Part shown: positions 16,889-26,084 of the stretch, piece by piece
Layout: the number at the start of each line of letters is the position of its first letter
Position numbering within the stretch: position 1 is the first letter of the stretch
NCBI RefSeq assembly: GCF_017114915.1
Contig: NZ_JAAUOE010000020.1
Coordinates: 36,981 to 100,980, forward strand
Direction: 5' to 3'
DNA from: Pseudomonas frederiksbergensis
GTDB taxonomy: Bacteria > Pseudomonadota > Gammaproteobacteria > Pseudomonadales > Pseudomonadaceae
DNA: 64,000 bases
The notes under the pieces: model-generated
Databases searched by the model: none
What the model was told of the DNA's origin: nothing
What the model saw: the letters and a program-made list of their open reading frames with translations, nothing else
Position numbers and translations under genes: made by a program

Positions 16889-19072
16889 ATGCGCGATGAT
16901 CTCTCCCTTCTGCTGAACTCCCTCAACGATGCCCAACGCCAGGCCGTAGCGGCCTCCGTGGGTCGTCAGTTGGTCCTGGCCGGTGCTGGCTCCGGTAAAA
17001 CCCGAGTGCTGGTGCACCGTATCGCCTGGTTGATCCAGGTCGAAAACGCCTCGCCCCACTCCATTCTGTCGGTGACCTTCACCAATAAGGCTGCTGCCGA
17101 GATGCGTCATCGCATCGAACAGCTGATGGGTATCAACCCGGCCGGTATGTGGGTCGGTACCTTCCACGGCCTGGCGCACCGCTTGTTGCGGGCGCACTGG
17201 CAGGAGGCAGGGCTGAGCCAGACCTTCCAGATTCTCGACAGCGACGACCAGCAACGGCTGGTCAAGCGGGTGATCCGCGAGCTGGGCCTGGACGAACAAC
17301 GTTGGCCGGCCCGGCAGGCCCAGTGGTTCATCAACGGGCAGAAGGACGAAGGTCTGCGCCCGCAACATATTCAAGCCAGCGGCGATCTGTTCCTGGCGAC
17401 CATGCGCAGCATTTATGAAGCCTACGAGGCCGCGTGCCTGCGCGCCGGCGTCATCGACTTTTCCGAACTGCTGCTGCGCGCCCTCGACCTGTGGCGCGAC
17501 CATCCCGGCCTGCTCGCCCATTATCAGAAACGCTTCCGGCACATTCTGGTGGACGAGTTCCAGGACACCAACGCCGTGCAGTACGCCTGGTTGCGTCTGT
17601 TGGCCAAGGGCGGCGATAGCCTGATGGTGGTTGGCGACGACGATCAGTCGATCTACGGCTGGCGTGGCGCAAAAATCGAGAACATTTATCAGTATTCCGA
17701 CGACTTCCCGGATGCCGAGATCATTCGTCTGGAGCAGAACTACCGCTCCACCGCCGGGATCCTCAAGGCGGCCAACGCCCTGATCGCCAACAATACCGGG
17801 CGCATGGGCAAAGAGCTGTGGACCGATGGCGGCGAAGGCGAAGCGATCAATCTGTACGCCGCGTTCAACGAACACGATGAAGCACGCTACGTGGTTGAAA
17901 CCATTGAAAGTGCGCTGAAAACCGGCTTGGCTCGCAGTGATATCGCGATTTTGTACCGCTCCAACGCCCAATCCCGCGTTTTGGAAGAAGCCTTGCTCCG
18001 TGAGCGCATTCCGTACCGCATTTATGGCGGCCAGCGCTTCTTCGAACGGGCAGAAATCAAGAACGCCATGGCGTACATGCGTTTGCTGGAAGGCCGTGGC
18101 AACGATGCGGCCCTGGAGCGGGTGATCAACGTTCCGGCCCGTGGCATTGGCGAAAAAACCGTCGAAGCCATCCGCGATCATGCGCGCCATAGCGATGTGT
18201 CGATGTGGGAAGCCATGCGTCAATTGGTGGCCAACAAGGGCCTGACCGGTCGTGCCGCCAGCGCCCTTGGGGCGTTTATGGAGCTGATCGAGAACCTCGC
18301 CGCCAAATGCCTGGAAATGCCGCTGCATCTGATGACCCAGACCGTCATCGAGCAATCGGGGCTGATCGCCTATCACCAGGCGGAAAAAGGCGAAAAAGGC
18401 CAGGCCCGGGTAGAAAACCTTGAGGAACTGGTCAGCGCCGCGCGTAACTTCGAAAACAGCGAAGAAGACGAAGAGCTGTCGCCATTGGCGGCGTTCCTCG
18501 GTCACGCCTCACTGGAGGCCGGAGACACCCAAGCCGACGAACACGAAGACAGCATTCAGTTGATGACCTTGCACAGCGCCAAGGGTCTGGAATTCCCTTA
18601 CGTGTTCCTGGTGGGCATGGAAGAAGGTCTGTTTCCGCACAAGATGAGCCTGGAAGAACCCGGGCGCCTTGAAGAAGAGCGGCGTCTGGCCTACGTCGGC
18701 ATCACCCGGGCAATGCAGAACCTGGTGCTGACGTATGCGGAAACACGGCGCCTGTACGGCAGCGAGACCTACAACAAGGTGTCGCGGTTCGTACGTGAAG
18801 TGCCCAAAGGCCTGGTCCAGGAAGTGCGGCTGTCCAACAGCGTCAGCCGCCCATTCGGTGGTGGCCAGCAGCAGAGTTCCAGCAGCCTGTTCGGCGGCAG
18901 CGAGATCCCGCAAACCGGGTTCAGCCTAGGCCAGACTGTGCGGCATTCGGTGTTTGGCGATGGTGTGATCCTGAATTTCGAAGGGGCCGGTGCTCAGGCT
19001 CGGGTGCAGGTGAACTTCAGCGAAGGCAGCAAGTGGTTGATGCTGGGCTATGCCAAGCTGGAAGCCATTTAG
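16889..19072 (+). CDS. uvrD: DNA helicase II UvrD
   Basis: 727 aa superfamily 1A helicase. Motifs in order: N-terminal LNDAQRQAVAA; Walker A LAGAGSGKTRVL near residue 31; TFTNKAAAEMRHRI; Walker B VDEFQDTNAVQYAWL; GDDDQSIYGWRGA; EQNYRSTAGIL; MTLHSAKGLEFPYVFLVGME; and YVGITRAMQNLVLTYAETR. The C-terminus carries the UvrD/PcrA Tudor-like patch (VFGDGVILNFEGAGAQARV). It unwinds nicked DNA 3' to 5' in mismatch and nucleotide-excision repair and removes RecA or stalled polymerase. I see no convincing LexA box in the 259-bp gap before it. It is followed by a strong hairpin. Confidence 0.96.
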   Translation: MRDDLSLLLNSLNDAQRQAVAASVGRQLVLAGAGSGKTRVLVHRIAWLIQVENASPHSILSVTFTNKAAAEMRHRIEQLMGINPAGMWVGTFHGLAHRLLRAHWQEAGLSQTFQILDSDDQQRLVKRVIRELGLDEQRWPARQAQWFINGQKDEGLRPQHIQASGDLFLATMRSIYEAYEAACLRAGVIDFSELLLRALDLWRDHPGLLAHYQKRFRHILVDEFQDTNAVQYAWLRLLAKGGDSLMVVGDDDQSIYGWRGAKIENIYQYSDDFPDAEIIRLEQNYRSTAGILKAANALIANNTGRMGKELWTDGGEGEAINLYAAFNEHDEARYVVETIESALKTGLARSDIAILYRSNAQSRVLEEALLRERIPYRIYGGQRFFERAEIKNAMAYMRLLEGRGNDAALERVINVPARGIGEKTVEAIRDHARHSDVSMWEAMRQLVANKGLTGRAASALGAFMELIENLAAKCLEMPLHLMTQTVIEQSGLIAYHQAEKGEKGQARVENLEELVSAARNFENSEEDEELSPLAAFLGHASLEAGDTQADEHEDSIQLMTLHSAKGLEFPYVFLVGMEEGLFPHKMSLEEPGRLEEERRLAYVGITRAMQNLVLTYAETRRLYGSETYNKVSRFVREVPKGLVQEVRLSNSVSRPFGGGQQQSSSSLFGGSEIPQTGFSLGQTVRHSVFGDGVILNFEGAGAQARVQVNFSEGSKWLMLGYAKLEAI

Positions 19073-19080
19073 TACGACCT

Positions 19081-19109
19081 GATCGTTCCCACGCTACGTG
19101 GGAACGATC
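19081..19109. repeat. 13-bp perfect hairpin repeat, likely uvrD terminator
   Basis: GATCGTTCCCACG (19081-19093) pairs with CGTGGGAACGATC (19097-19109) around a 3-nt loop. This 'gttcccacgc' palindrome is a repeat type found dispersed in P. fluorescens-group genomes. It starts 9 bp after the uvrD stop codon and may end transcription there, although no T-run follows. Confidence 0.75.
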
Positions 19110-19308
19110 TATCTGCGCTGCGCCCGCTGCGGGCATTCCTACAGAACTTATCCACTCATCCTACAGACCAACGTTAATAAGCCTGATTGCGCTGATTGAA
19201 GCTGAACAGAACCTGTCAGGCAAAAGCCCGAAACACTCTGCCGCTAGCCAGCAACACTTCAGCTGTGCAACATGGCGCGCGTGCCATCCACAAATGGGAA
19301 TTCCCTTT

Positions 19309-20184
19309 ATGAAACGTTTTCTTAGCATCGCCATGGCGTTGTGCATCGGCCTGACGATGAGCCTCGACGCCAATGCGGCCAAGCGCTTTGGTGGCGGCAA
19401 AAGCTCCGGCGCTGCGCCGACTCACCAGACCAGCCAAATGGCTCCTTCTTCTCCGGGCGTGGGCGGTGCTGCCGCCACTGCCGGCGCGGCCGGTGCCGCT
19501 GGCGCTGCCGCCAAGGCCGGCGGTGCTTCGCGCTGGCTCGGCCCTCTGGCCGGTATCGCGGCCGGTGGCCTGCTGGCCTCCATGTTCATGGGCGACGGCT
19601 TCCAGGGCATGCAGATCTTCGACATCCTGATTATGGCGGTCATCGCCTTCCTGGTCTTCCGCTTCATTGCCGCTCGTCGTCGCAAGCAGCAGGAGCACCT
19701 GGCTCCGGCCGGCGCGCCGATGCAACGTGAAGCTTTCGAGCAGAAGCCTGCCATGGGTTCGATCTTCGGCGGTTCGGCTGCACCTGCTGCCGCTCGTCCG
19801 GTGATCAACGCTCCGGCCTGGTTCAACGAAGAGCGCTTCGTCGAAGCCGCCCGCAACCATTTCCAGTCCTTGCAACAGCACTGGGACGCCAACGAAATGG
19901 ACAAGATCGCCGAGTTCGTGACGCCACAACTGCTGGAGTTCCTCAAGCGCGAACGTGCCGACCTGGGCGACGGCTTCCAGTCGACCTATATCGACAACCT
20001 CCAGGTACAACTGGACGGCGTCGATGATCGTGCGGACAAGACCATCGCCACCCTGACCTTCAGCGGCGTGTCGAAGAACTCGCGTTTCGACCAGGGCGAA
20101 GTGTTCAGCGAAAGCTGGAACATGGAACGTGCACAGGGCGAAAACCAGCCTTGGCTGGTAGCGGGTATCCGCCAGAACGGCTGA
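19309..20184 (+). CDS. Tim44-like domain membrane protein
   Basis: 291 aa from ATG at 19309 (TGGGAA upstream). The N-terminus MKRFLSIAMALCIGLTMSLDANA is a signal peptide. A low-complexity Gly/Ala/Ser region follows, then two hydrophobic segments (WLGPLAGIAAGGLLASMFM and IFDILIMAVIAFLVFRFIAA) and a basic RRRKQQ. The C-terminal roughly 130 residues form a Tim44-like domain (FNEERFVEAARNHFQSLQQH, KIAEFVTPQLLEFLKRER, TFSGVSKNSRFDQGE). Bacterial members are proposed inner-membrane proteins with roles in stress or lipid binding; the function is unproven. It is a monocistronic gene ended by a strong terminator. Confidence 0.85.
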   Translation: MKRFLSIAMALCIGLTMSLDANAAKRFGGGKSSGAAPTHQTSQMAPSSPGVGGAAATAGAAGAAGAAAKAGGASRWLGPLAGIAAGGLLASMFMGDGFQGMQIFDILIMAVIAFLVFRFIAARRRKQQEHLAPAGAPMQREAFEQKPAMGSIFGGSAAPAAARPVINAPAWFNEERFVEAARNHFQSLQQHWDANEMDKIAEFVTPQLLEFLKRERADLGDGFQSTYIDNLQVQLDGVDDRADKTIATLTFSGVSKNSRFDQGEVFSESWNMERAQGENQPWLVAGIRQNG

Positions 20185-20212
20185 GCACCTTCCGCGCTTC
20201 ATCTGCTGTAAT

Positions 20213-20240
20213 AAAACCCCAGCCTCGGCTGGGGTTTTCT
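20213..20240 (+). terminator. Rho-independent terminator of the Tim44-like gene
   Basis: AAAACCCCAGC and GCTGGGGTTTT form an 11-bp stem with a very short loop and end in TTTTCT. It begins 29 bp after the stop codon. The A/T ends make it usable in both directions. Confidence 0.9.
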
Positions 20241-20320
20241 ATTTCACGGTTGCATCTATAGCGAGCTACTGTATAAACCGCCCCAACTAAACCGCGCCAT
20301 CAAGCAAGAGGATCCCGGAC

Positions 20321-20728
20321 GTGGAAGAAATCATCGAACAACTGCGTGAAGCCAACGAACCGGTACCGGTCCCCTTGGAGTTGCCCGACGAAGATCTGCT
20401 GGTAGAAATCGAAGAACAGCTGTTCATCGACATTCCATTCGTATTCAAAGAGTTCCTGCTGACCGTCAGCGATGTGGTTTATGGCAGCCTGGAGCCGGTG
20501 ACCGTCACCGACCCGCAGTCCCACACCTACCTGCCGGACGTTGCCGCCAACGCCTGGGACGCTGGCGTTGATCGCAGCCTGATCCCGATCTGCCAGGACG
20601 GCGACAACTACTACTGTGTCGAAGAGGACGGCACCGTGGTGCTGTGGCTGGCCGAGGAAGAGTTGCTCGCCGAAGAAACCTGGGAGTCGGTCTGGCACTG
20701 GGCGCGGGACGTCTGGCTGGAAAGCTGA
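20321..20728 (+). CDS. SMI1/KNR4-family protein
   Basis: 135 aa from GTG at 20321 with AGAGGA about 8 bases upstream. The protein is strongly acidic. It shows the SMI1/KNR4 core: PDEDLLVEIEEQLFIDIPFV, FKEFLLTVSDVVYG, and the Asp-rich CQDGDNYYCVEEDGTVVLWL. The family includes many contact-dependent toxin immunity proteins, but this gene has no toxin neighbour. It occupies a conserved chromosomal position between the Tim44-like gene and the antiporter, so a housekeeping or orphan-immunity role is possible. Confidence 0.75.
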   Translation: MEEIIEQLREANEPVPVPLELPDEDLLVEIEEQLFIDIPFVFKEFLLTVSDVVYGSLEPVTVTDPQSHTYLPDVAANAWDAGVDRSLIPICQDGDNYYCVEEDGTVVLWLAEEELLAEETWESVWHWARDVWLES

Positions 20729-20751
20729 TCCGCCCCTGTTGCGCCGCGTGG

Positions 20752-22515
20752 TCAATGCCCGGACGACTCCTTGTGGTTATCCAGGGTTTCCAGCAAGGCC
20801 ACCTGCATCCGCGTATGCACCCGGATGAACCAGCGCCAGAGCAGCGCCGCCACCGCGGCCGCGACCACAACAATTAGCACCAGCAACTTGTTGGTCGGCA
20901 GAATACTGGCCGACAAGGCCGCCAGCAGCAGGAAAATCACCAGCAGCGAGAGGATCGGGATCACTTCGGCGATCACCCGACGCACTCGCTGTGTGTGGCG
21001 GCCAGCCATCTCCGGCTTCACACCCATTTCTGCCAGCAACATCGACAATGCCTTGAGCTTGCGATAAGCAGCGATCAGGAACGGCAGCGACAGCAGCAAT
21101 GCCCCGCCCCAGATCAACGCTTTCTGCCAGCTCGGGTTGCTGATCCAGCCCTGAAGGTAAATGGATATGCGCTCGGCGAAGAAGGCGCCCGACAAAAAGA
21201 TCGCAATCACCAGCGCCAGATTGACCCCCACCTGCAACAGAATCCGCCGAATCATTGATGCCAACAGCGCGCCCTCGCCCTGCGGCTGGATGCTGCGCAG
21301 CCATTCGGCATACATCCCCAGCACACGGGCCAGACGCTGCGGCATCACCGCGGCAAGCTTGATCGACAACGGATCGGCCGCGCGGATCAGATACGGCGTC
21401 AACAGTGTGGTGATCACCGAGACAGCCACCGCCACCGGATAGAGAAAGTTGCTGGTGACCTGCAGTGTCATGCCCAACGCCGCGATGATGAAGGAGAATT
21501 CGCCAATCTGCGAAAGCCCCATCCCCACGCGCAGTGAGGTGCGTCCGTCATTGCCGGCGATAAAGGCGCCGAGGCCGCAGGACAGCATCTTGCCCAGCAC
21601 CACCGCCACGGTGATCACCGCGATCGGCCAGGCGTATTGCAGCAGGATCATAGGGTCGAGCATCAGGCCGATGGCGACGAAGAAGATGGCACTGAACAGG
21701 TCGCGAACCGGCTCGATCAACTGCTCGATCTTCAGCAACTGGCGCGACTCGGCCATGATCGCGCCGATCAGGAACGCACCGAGGACCATGCTGTATTCAA
21801 GTTTGACCACCAGCAAACAAAAGCCGAAACACAGGCCCAGCACGGTGATCAGCAGCATCTCGTTGCTGTCGAATCTGGCCACGTAAGCCAGCAGTCGCGG
21901 CACCAGCAGAATGCCGATGACCAGTGCGACAATCATGAACAGTGAAAGCTTGCCGACTGTGGAAAAGACCTCGCCGGAGCTGACCGTGCCGCTGACCGCA
22001 ATGCTCGATAGCAAGGCGATGATGCCAATACCTAGGATGTCTTCGACGATCAGTACGCCGAAGATCAACTGCGCAAAACGCTCGTTCTTCATCTTCAGGT
22101 CATTGAGCGCCTTGACGATGATGGTGGTCGAGGAAATCGCCAGGATCGCGCCGAGGAATAGCGAGTCCATGGTATTCCAGTCGAACCAGCGGCCGATTTC
22201 GTAGCCGATCCAGATCATCAGGACGATTTCCAGGAAGGCCGCGATGAACGCCGTGGCGCCGACCTTGAACAGCTTGCGCAGGCTGAATTCCAGGCCCAGG
22301 CAGAACATCAGGAAAATCACCCCGAGTTCGGCGAGGGTCTTGATGGTCTCTTCGTCGTGGATCAGGCCGAACGGCGGCGTGTGCGGGCCAATGATGAAAC
22401 CGGCGACGATGTAGCCGAGCACCACCGGCTGTTTGAGACGATGAAAGAGCACGGTCACCACACCCGCGATCAACATGATCACTGCCAGATCCTGAATGAA
22501 ACTGATGGCATGCAT
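20752..22515 (-). CDS. CPA2-family monovalent cation:proton antiporter (KefB-like)
   Basis: 587 aa from ATG at 22515, chosen because AAGGAG lies 9 bases upstream. The longer reading to 23097 overlaps the divergent thioesterase and is rejected. About twelve membrane segments form an Na+/H+ exchanger fold (VVLGYIVAGFIIGPHTPPFG, LGVIFLMFCLGLEFSLRKL, LAISSTTIIVKALNDL, GEFSFIIAALG). The C-terminal 150 residues add roughly three more helices and a short tail. Unlike KefB/KefC there is no TrkA-N nucleotide-binding domain, so glutathione gating is not expected. It probably exchanges K+ or Na+ for protons at the inner membrane. It converges with the SMI1 gene, 23 bp apart. Confidence 0.88.
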   Translation of the reverse strand: MHAISFIQDLAVIMLIAGVVTVLFHRLKQPVVLGYIVAGFIIGPHTPPFGLIHDEETIKTLAELGVIFLMFCLGLEFSLRKLFKVGATAFIAAFLEIVLMIWIGYEIGRWFDWNTMDSLFLGAILAISSTTIIVKALNDLKMKNERFAQLIFGVLIVEDILGIGIIALLSSIAVSGTVSSGEVFSTVGKLSLFMIVALVIGILLVPRLLAYVARFDSNEMLLITVLGLCFGFCLLVVKLEYSMVLGAFLIGAIMAESRQLLKIEQLIEPVRDLFSAIFFVAIGLMLDPMILLQYAWPIAVITVAVVLGKMLSCGLGAFIAGNDGRTSLRVGMGLSQIGEFSFIIAALGMTLQVTSNFLYPVAVAVSVITTLLTPYLIRAADPLSIKLAAVMPQRLARVLGMYAEWLRSIQPQGEGALLASMIRRILLQVGVNLALVIAIFLSGAFFAERISIYLQGWISNPSWQKALIWGGALLLSLPFLIAAYRKLKALSMLLAEMGVKPEMAGRHTQRVRRVIAEVIPILSLLVIFLLLAALSASILPTNKLLVLIVVVAAAVAALLWRWFIRVHTRMQVALLETLDNHKESSGH

Positions 22516-22719
22516 GGTGTGTGGCTCCTTGGAGACGGGCTTTTGAAGGGTAACACCGCGACTTCCAGCGGGAGGACGGTGCAATATATGGAAACAGATC
22601 GATCCGGGCGTGACGGCAGCCCCCCGCCCGGCGTCCCGATAACTGTTGGTTTGAAAAACACCGACAAGCACCCACAGAGGTGCAACCCCGAAACGCTGCC
22701 TTGAACCCGTGAGTACGTT

Positions 22720-23202
22720 ATGGAACCCGGAAACGCCCAGCTGTCGATGACGGTATTGATGACCCCCGACATGGCCAACTTCTCTGGCAATGTCCACGGC
22801 GGCACCCTGCTCAAATACCTCGATGAAGTGGCCTACGCCTGCGCCAGCCGCTATGCCGGTCGCTACGTGGTGACCCTGTCGGTGGATCAGGTGATCTTCC
22901 GCGAGCCGATTCATGTCGGCGAACTGGTGACCTTTCTGGCCTCGGTCAACTACACCGGCAATACCTCGATGGAGGTGGGCATCAAGGTCGTGACCGAGAA
23001 CATCCGCGAGCGCTCGGTGCGTCACACCAACAGCTGCTTCTTCACCATGGTCGCAGTGGATGACCAGCGCAAACCGGCTGCGGTCCCGCCGCTGCAACCG
23101 CAGAACAGTGAAGACAAGCGACGCTACATGCAGGCCCAGCAGCGTCGGCAGATTCGTCAGGAACTGGAAAAGCGTTATCAGGACATCAAGGGCGACGCCT
23201 GA
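22720..23202 (+). CDS. Acyl-CoA thioesterase (hotdog fold, YciA/BACH-like)
   Basis: 160 aa. The hotdog catalytic region is clear: TPDMANFSGNVHGGTLLKYL with Asp/Asn and the HGG turn, then YACASRYAGRYVVTLSVDQV and FREPIHVGELVTFLASVN. The C-terminal SEDKRRYMQAQQRRQIRQEL is a charged helix. It would hydrolyse acyl-CoA to free fatty acid and CoA in the cytoplasm. It is divergent from the antiporter across 204 bp that show no other gene, and ends at a perfect REP palindrome. Confidence 0.88.
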   Translation: MEPGNAQLSMTVLMTPDMANFSGNVHGGTLLKYLDEVAYACASRYAGRYVVTLSVDQVIFREPIHVGELVTFLASVNYTGNTSMEVGIKVVTENIRERSVRHTNSCFFTMVAVDDQRKPAAVPPLQPQNSEDKRRYMQAQQRRQIRQELEKRYQDIKGDA

Positions 23203-23224
23203 CGTGTTCGGTCTTTAGGTCGCT

Positions 23225-23258
23225 TTCGCGGGCAAGTCGGATCCGACTTGCCCGCGAA
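23225..23258. repeat. 34-bp perfect REP palindrome between convergent genes
   Basis: The segment is its own reverse complement, beginning TTCGCGGGCAAGTCGGAT. It contains two head-to-head REP cores with no spacer and is followed by GCTTTT. It lies between the convergent thioesterase and pdxY stops (23202 and 23263) and is a probable bidirectional terminator. Confidence 0.88.
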
Positions 23259-23262
23259 GCTT

Positions 23263-24135
23263 TTAAAGGCTGATCGCGATCGCCTCGAACCGCACCCGGG
23301 GATGGGCGATTCGGTCCTGTGCCCGCACCAGTTCCAGCTCATAGCTGGCACATGCCTGGGTTTCCAGCAAAACCTCATGCACCGCCGCCGCGGTGAATTC
23401 GAAGGCGCTCACCAGACTGTCACCCAGCAGCACCCGCGCCAGGAACAGCCCGGCAGTCAGGTCGCCAACGCCCACCGGTTGGCGCGCAAATGCCAGCAGC
23501 GGCCGACGCAGGTGCCAACTGCCTTCAGCGGTCACCAGCAACATCTCGAAGCCATCCGCCAGTTTGCCGGGATAGTCGAGATGCTTGACCAGCACCGCCT
23601 TCGGACCGCGTGCCAGCAGCGCCCGCGCCATGGCCAGGCAATCGAACAACGACTGCGCCTTACGCCCCGCGAAGCTGTTCAGCTCCAGCTGGTTCGGACA
23701 CATGAAGTCCGCTACCGCCGCCGCCTCTTCCAGCAGGAAATCGCTGACTTCGGCCGGCACGCTGCAGCCCTTCTCCGGATGGCCCATCACCGGGTCGCAC
23801 AGGTATAAGGCTTTGGGATTGATCGATTTGATTCGCTCCACTCCCGCGAGAATCGCCCGGCCCTGGGCCGCGCTGCCGAGGTAGCCGGACAAGATGGCAT
23901 CGCAATTACCCAGCTCGCCAATTGCCGCGATCCCTTCCACCAATTCCGGAATCTGATGCGGGGACAGCACTTCCCCGGCCCACTGGCCATATTGCGTGTG
24001 GTTGGAGAACTGCACGGTATTGAGCGGCCAGACGTTCACCCCGACCCGCTGCATCGGGAAAACCGCGGCGCTGTTGCCAGCATGGCCGAACACCACGTGG
24101 GACTGGATGGCGAGCAGATGAGGCGTACGTTTCAT
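23263..24135 (-). CDS. pdxY: Pyridoxal kinase PdxY
   Basis: 290 aa, ATG at 24135. It matches the PdxY family: LLAIQSHVVFGHAGNSAAVF at the N-terminus, GVNVWPLNTVQFSNHTQYG, SGYLGSAAQG, YLCDPVMGHPEKGCSVP, MCPNQLELNSFAG and the anion-hole motif QPVGVGDLTAGLFLA near the C-terminus. It phosphorylates pyridoxal to pyridoxal 5'-phosphate in the vitamin B6 salvage pathway. GVGD in place of GTGD is normal for this subfamily. It is a single-gene unit. Confidence 0.95.
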   Translation of the reverse strand: MKRTPHLLAIQSHVVFGHAGNSAAVFPMQRVGVNVWPLNTVQFSNHTQYGQWAGEVLSPHQIPELVEGIAAIGELGNCDAILSGYLGSAAQGRAILAGVERIKSINPKALYLCDPVMGHPEKGCSVPAEVSDFLLEEAAAVADFMCPNQLELNSFAGRKAQSLFDCLAMARALLARGPKAVLVKHLDYPGKLADGFEMLLVTAEGSWHLRRPLLAFARQPVGVGDLTAGLFLARVLLGDSLVSAFEFTAAAVHEVLLETQACASYELELVRAQDRIAHPRVRFEAIAISL

Positions 24136-24254
24136 GCGGTGAGTTTTCCGTAACCGATTGAAATTCGAGCCACGCAGTATGCGACTAAACGCAGCCTGTA
24201 CGACAGACCAGAGACGCAGTTAAGCTGACGCTATCTTGTTGGAGCACCCTGTTG

Positions 24255-24668
24255 ATGCTGACCCTCGGAAATATCTTCGTGCTGATGCTGCTCGCCACTG
24301 GTGGCGCGTGGTTGTGGCACAACCACGGCTTGCGCGAACGCGCACTGGAGCGGGTTCAGCAGCATTGCGCCAAGCTGCGGATCGAGCTGCTGGACGGCAA
24401 CGTAGCCTTGAAAAAGATCGCTTTCATTAAAGACGCCAACGGCCGTCGGCGCCTGGCCCGTGTGTACAACTTCGAATTCACCGTGACCGGCGAAACCCGC
24501 CACACCGGCACCATCACCCAGTTCGGCGCCCATAGCGCACAGATAGAGCTCGCGCCCTACCCGATGCCATTCGACGACACACCTCCGGTGGTCGATGTCG
24601 CGAAGCCCGGCGCCCAGGTGATCGAGTTGAGCCAGTGGCGGCAAGAACACACCAAGTGGCGTCCATAA
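24255..24668 (+). CDS. DUF3301 membrane-anchored protein
   Basis: 137 aa from ATG at 24255 (GGAGC 9 bases upstream; an in-frame TTG at 24252 is less likely). Residues 2-22 are a single N-terminal membrane segment (LTLGNIFVLMLLATGGAWLW). A soluble domain follows with RERALERVQQHCAKLRIELL, FIKDANGRRRLARVYNFEFT and TGTITQFGAHSAQIELAPYP. This matches DUF3301, a small gammaproteobacterial inner-membrane family with no known function. It is divergent from pdxY with about 119 bp between. Confidence 0.8.
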   Translation: MLTLGNIFVLMLLATGGAWLWHNHGLRERALERVQQHCAKLRIELLDGNVALKKIAFIKDANGRRRLARVYNFEFTVTGETRHTGTITQFGAHSAQIELAPYPMPFDDTPPVVDVAKPGAQVIELSQWRQEHTKWRP

Positions 24669-24730
24669 ATCAAAAGATCGCACCTGGAACTGCCGCAGGC
24701 TCGGGCCGCGTTCAACCGATTTTTTGATAT

Positions 24731-25696
24731 TCAACCCAACCGGCAATCAGCCAGACCTCTTTGCAGCGACTCAACATCCTGCACCTCACTGAAAATCAAT
24801 TCGATGCGCGAATCCCGTCGCCATTCGCTGGGTTGCCAATCCAGTAACGAGTTATCCAGCCCATTGGCCGACACCCACCCCTCGACGCTGTGGATAACCA
24901 GTTTCGCCCGCCGCCATTCGAGGCCCTCGAGCCATTTTCCGATCAACACGGCATCGAATGTCTGACTCGGATGCCAGCGCCAGCCGACGCTCCAGCCCCC
25001 CTCTTGCGCCTGACTCAAGCAAATCGGCAGCGTGGGATCGCTCCAGATCGCCGGCATCTGCGCCAATCCCTTGGGCATGATGAAGTTATCCACACCCGCG
25101 ACAGCCTGAGCCTCGAGACCCGGTAACTCGCTCAGCGGCAAGACAGCCTGCTGCGTCCAGTACAAAGGACGTGGCGGCAATTGTGCGACGATTCGCTGGC
25201 GATCACTGTCATCGAGGTTTTCCGCCTTGTTCAGCAACAGCAACCCGGCACTGTCCAGGGCTTGCTGTTGCGCTGCAGGCAGCGGTTTTCCGGCCGCGAG
25301 CGCCTGGGCGTCCAGCACCAGCACGCAAGGCTGCACCGTCAGGACGCCTTGCCACGGCGCCTCGCTCAATTGCCTGAGCAACTGCGCCGGATGCCCCAGC
25401 CCGGAGGGCTCGATAAACAGTCGATCCGGTTGTGCCTTGCGCAACAACCGCCCGAGGCCGATCTGAAACGGCGCACCATTGACGCAACACAAACAGCCCC
25501 CGGCCACTTCCCCCAGTGCGATACCATCGGCGTCCCGGGTCAACAGCGCAGCATCCAGGCCGATCTGGCCAAATTCGTTGATCAGCACCGCCCAGCGCTC
25601 ACCGGCCGGCCGCTGCGCCAGCAGGTGCTTGATCAGGCTGGTCTTGCCAGCACCCAGCGGACCGGCAATGACGTGGGTGGGAATGTTCTGCAACAT
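24731..25696 (-). CDS. CobW/COG0523 GTP-binding metallochaperone-like protein (first of two)
   Basis: 321 aa. The G3E GTPase core is intact: Walker A AGPLGAGKTSL (residues 11-21), the metal-binding CxCC in GGCLCCVNG (C68, C70, C71), IEPSGLGHPAQL and LLLNKAENLDD. The C-terminal CobW_C domain is short (VIHSVEGWVSANGL). COG0523 proteins use GTP hydrolysis to load metal into client proteins. The zinc-starvation genes begin about 1 kb downstream, so zinc or cobalt is plausible, but no Zur box lies before this gene. It diverges by 27 bp from a small secreted-protein gene. Confidence 0.88.
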   Translation of the reverse strand: MLQNIPTHVIAGPLGAGKTSLIKHLLAQRPAGERWAVLINEFGQIGLDAALLTRDADGIALGEVAGGCLCCVNGAPFQIGLGRLLRKAQPDRLFIEPSGLGHPAQLLRQLSEAPWQGVLTVQPCVLVLDAQALAAGKPLPAAQQQALDSAGLLLLNKAENLDDSDRQRIVAQLPPRPLYWTQQAVLPLSELPGLEAQAVAGVDNFIMPKGLAQMPAIWSDPTLPICLSQAQEGGWSVGWRWHPSQTFDAVLIGKWLEGLEWRRAKLVIHSVEGWVSANGLDNSLLDWQPSEWRRDSRIELIFSEVQDVESLQRGLADCRLG

Positions 25697-25723
25697 GGTC
25701 GAGGTTTTCTGAGGAGGTAAGGG

Positions 25724-26080
25724 ATGCGGTTGATGGGATGGTCGTTACTTCTGGTACTTACGTCGAGCGAAGCGCTGGCCCAGGCCTGCGTGGTGCACAG
25801 CACGGCTGAGCGGCTCGACGTGAAGGTCTGCCAGCAGAACCGCAACATCCCGGAAAAACTGTTCGCCGACGGTTTCTGCCAGCCGAATCTGGCCGGGCAG
25901 AAAGTCGAGGTGCAGTACGTCGACCAATGCCCCGCCGGCGCGTTCGGGGTGTGCAGCAACGCACAAGTCGCCAATATGCCCTACCGGCAGGATATTCACT
26001 ATTACGGCGTGGCCACCGATGCGGCGTATTTGAAGCCGTTTTGCGAAGCCCAGAGCCAGGGAACCTGGCTCAAACCTTGA
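25724..26080 (+). CDS. Small secreted cysteine-containing protein, unknown function
   Basis: 118 aa, preceded by a strong AGGAGG (25713-25718). A signal peptide covers about residues 1-20 (MRLMGWSLLLVLTSSEALAQ). The mature protein has six cysteines, some in spaced pairs (QACVVH, VKVCQQN, GFCQPN, DQCPAG, GVCSNA, PFCEAQ), suggesting disulfide bonds in the periplasm. It contains no metal-binding motif I can identify. It sits between two COG0523 genes, converging with the DUF1826 gene only 4 bp away, which suggests but does not prove a metal-related role. Confidence 0.75.
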   Translation: MRLMGWSLLLVLTSSEALAQACVVHSTAERLDVKVCQQNRNIPEKLFADGFCQPNLAGQKVEVQYVDQCPAGAFGVCSNAQVANMPYRQDIHYYGVATDAAYLKPFCEAQSQGTWLKP

Positions 26081-26084
26081 GCCG

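Noticed and set aside
16721..18505. 594-aa open frame antisense to uvrD
   Set aside because: uvrD motifs are complete on the other strand; this frame has no domain.
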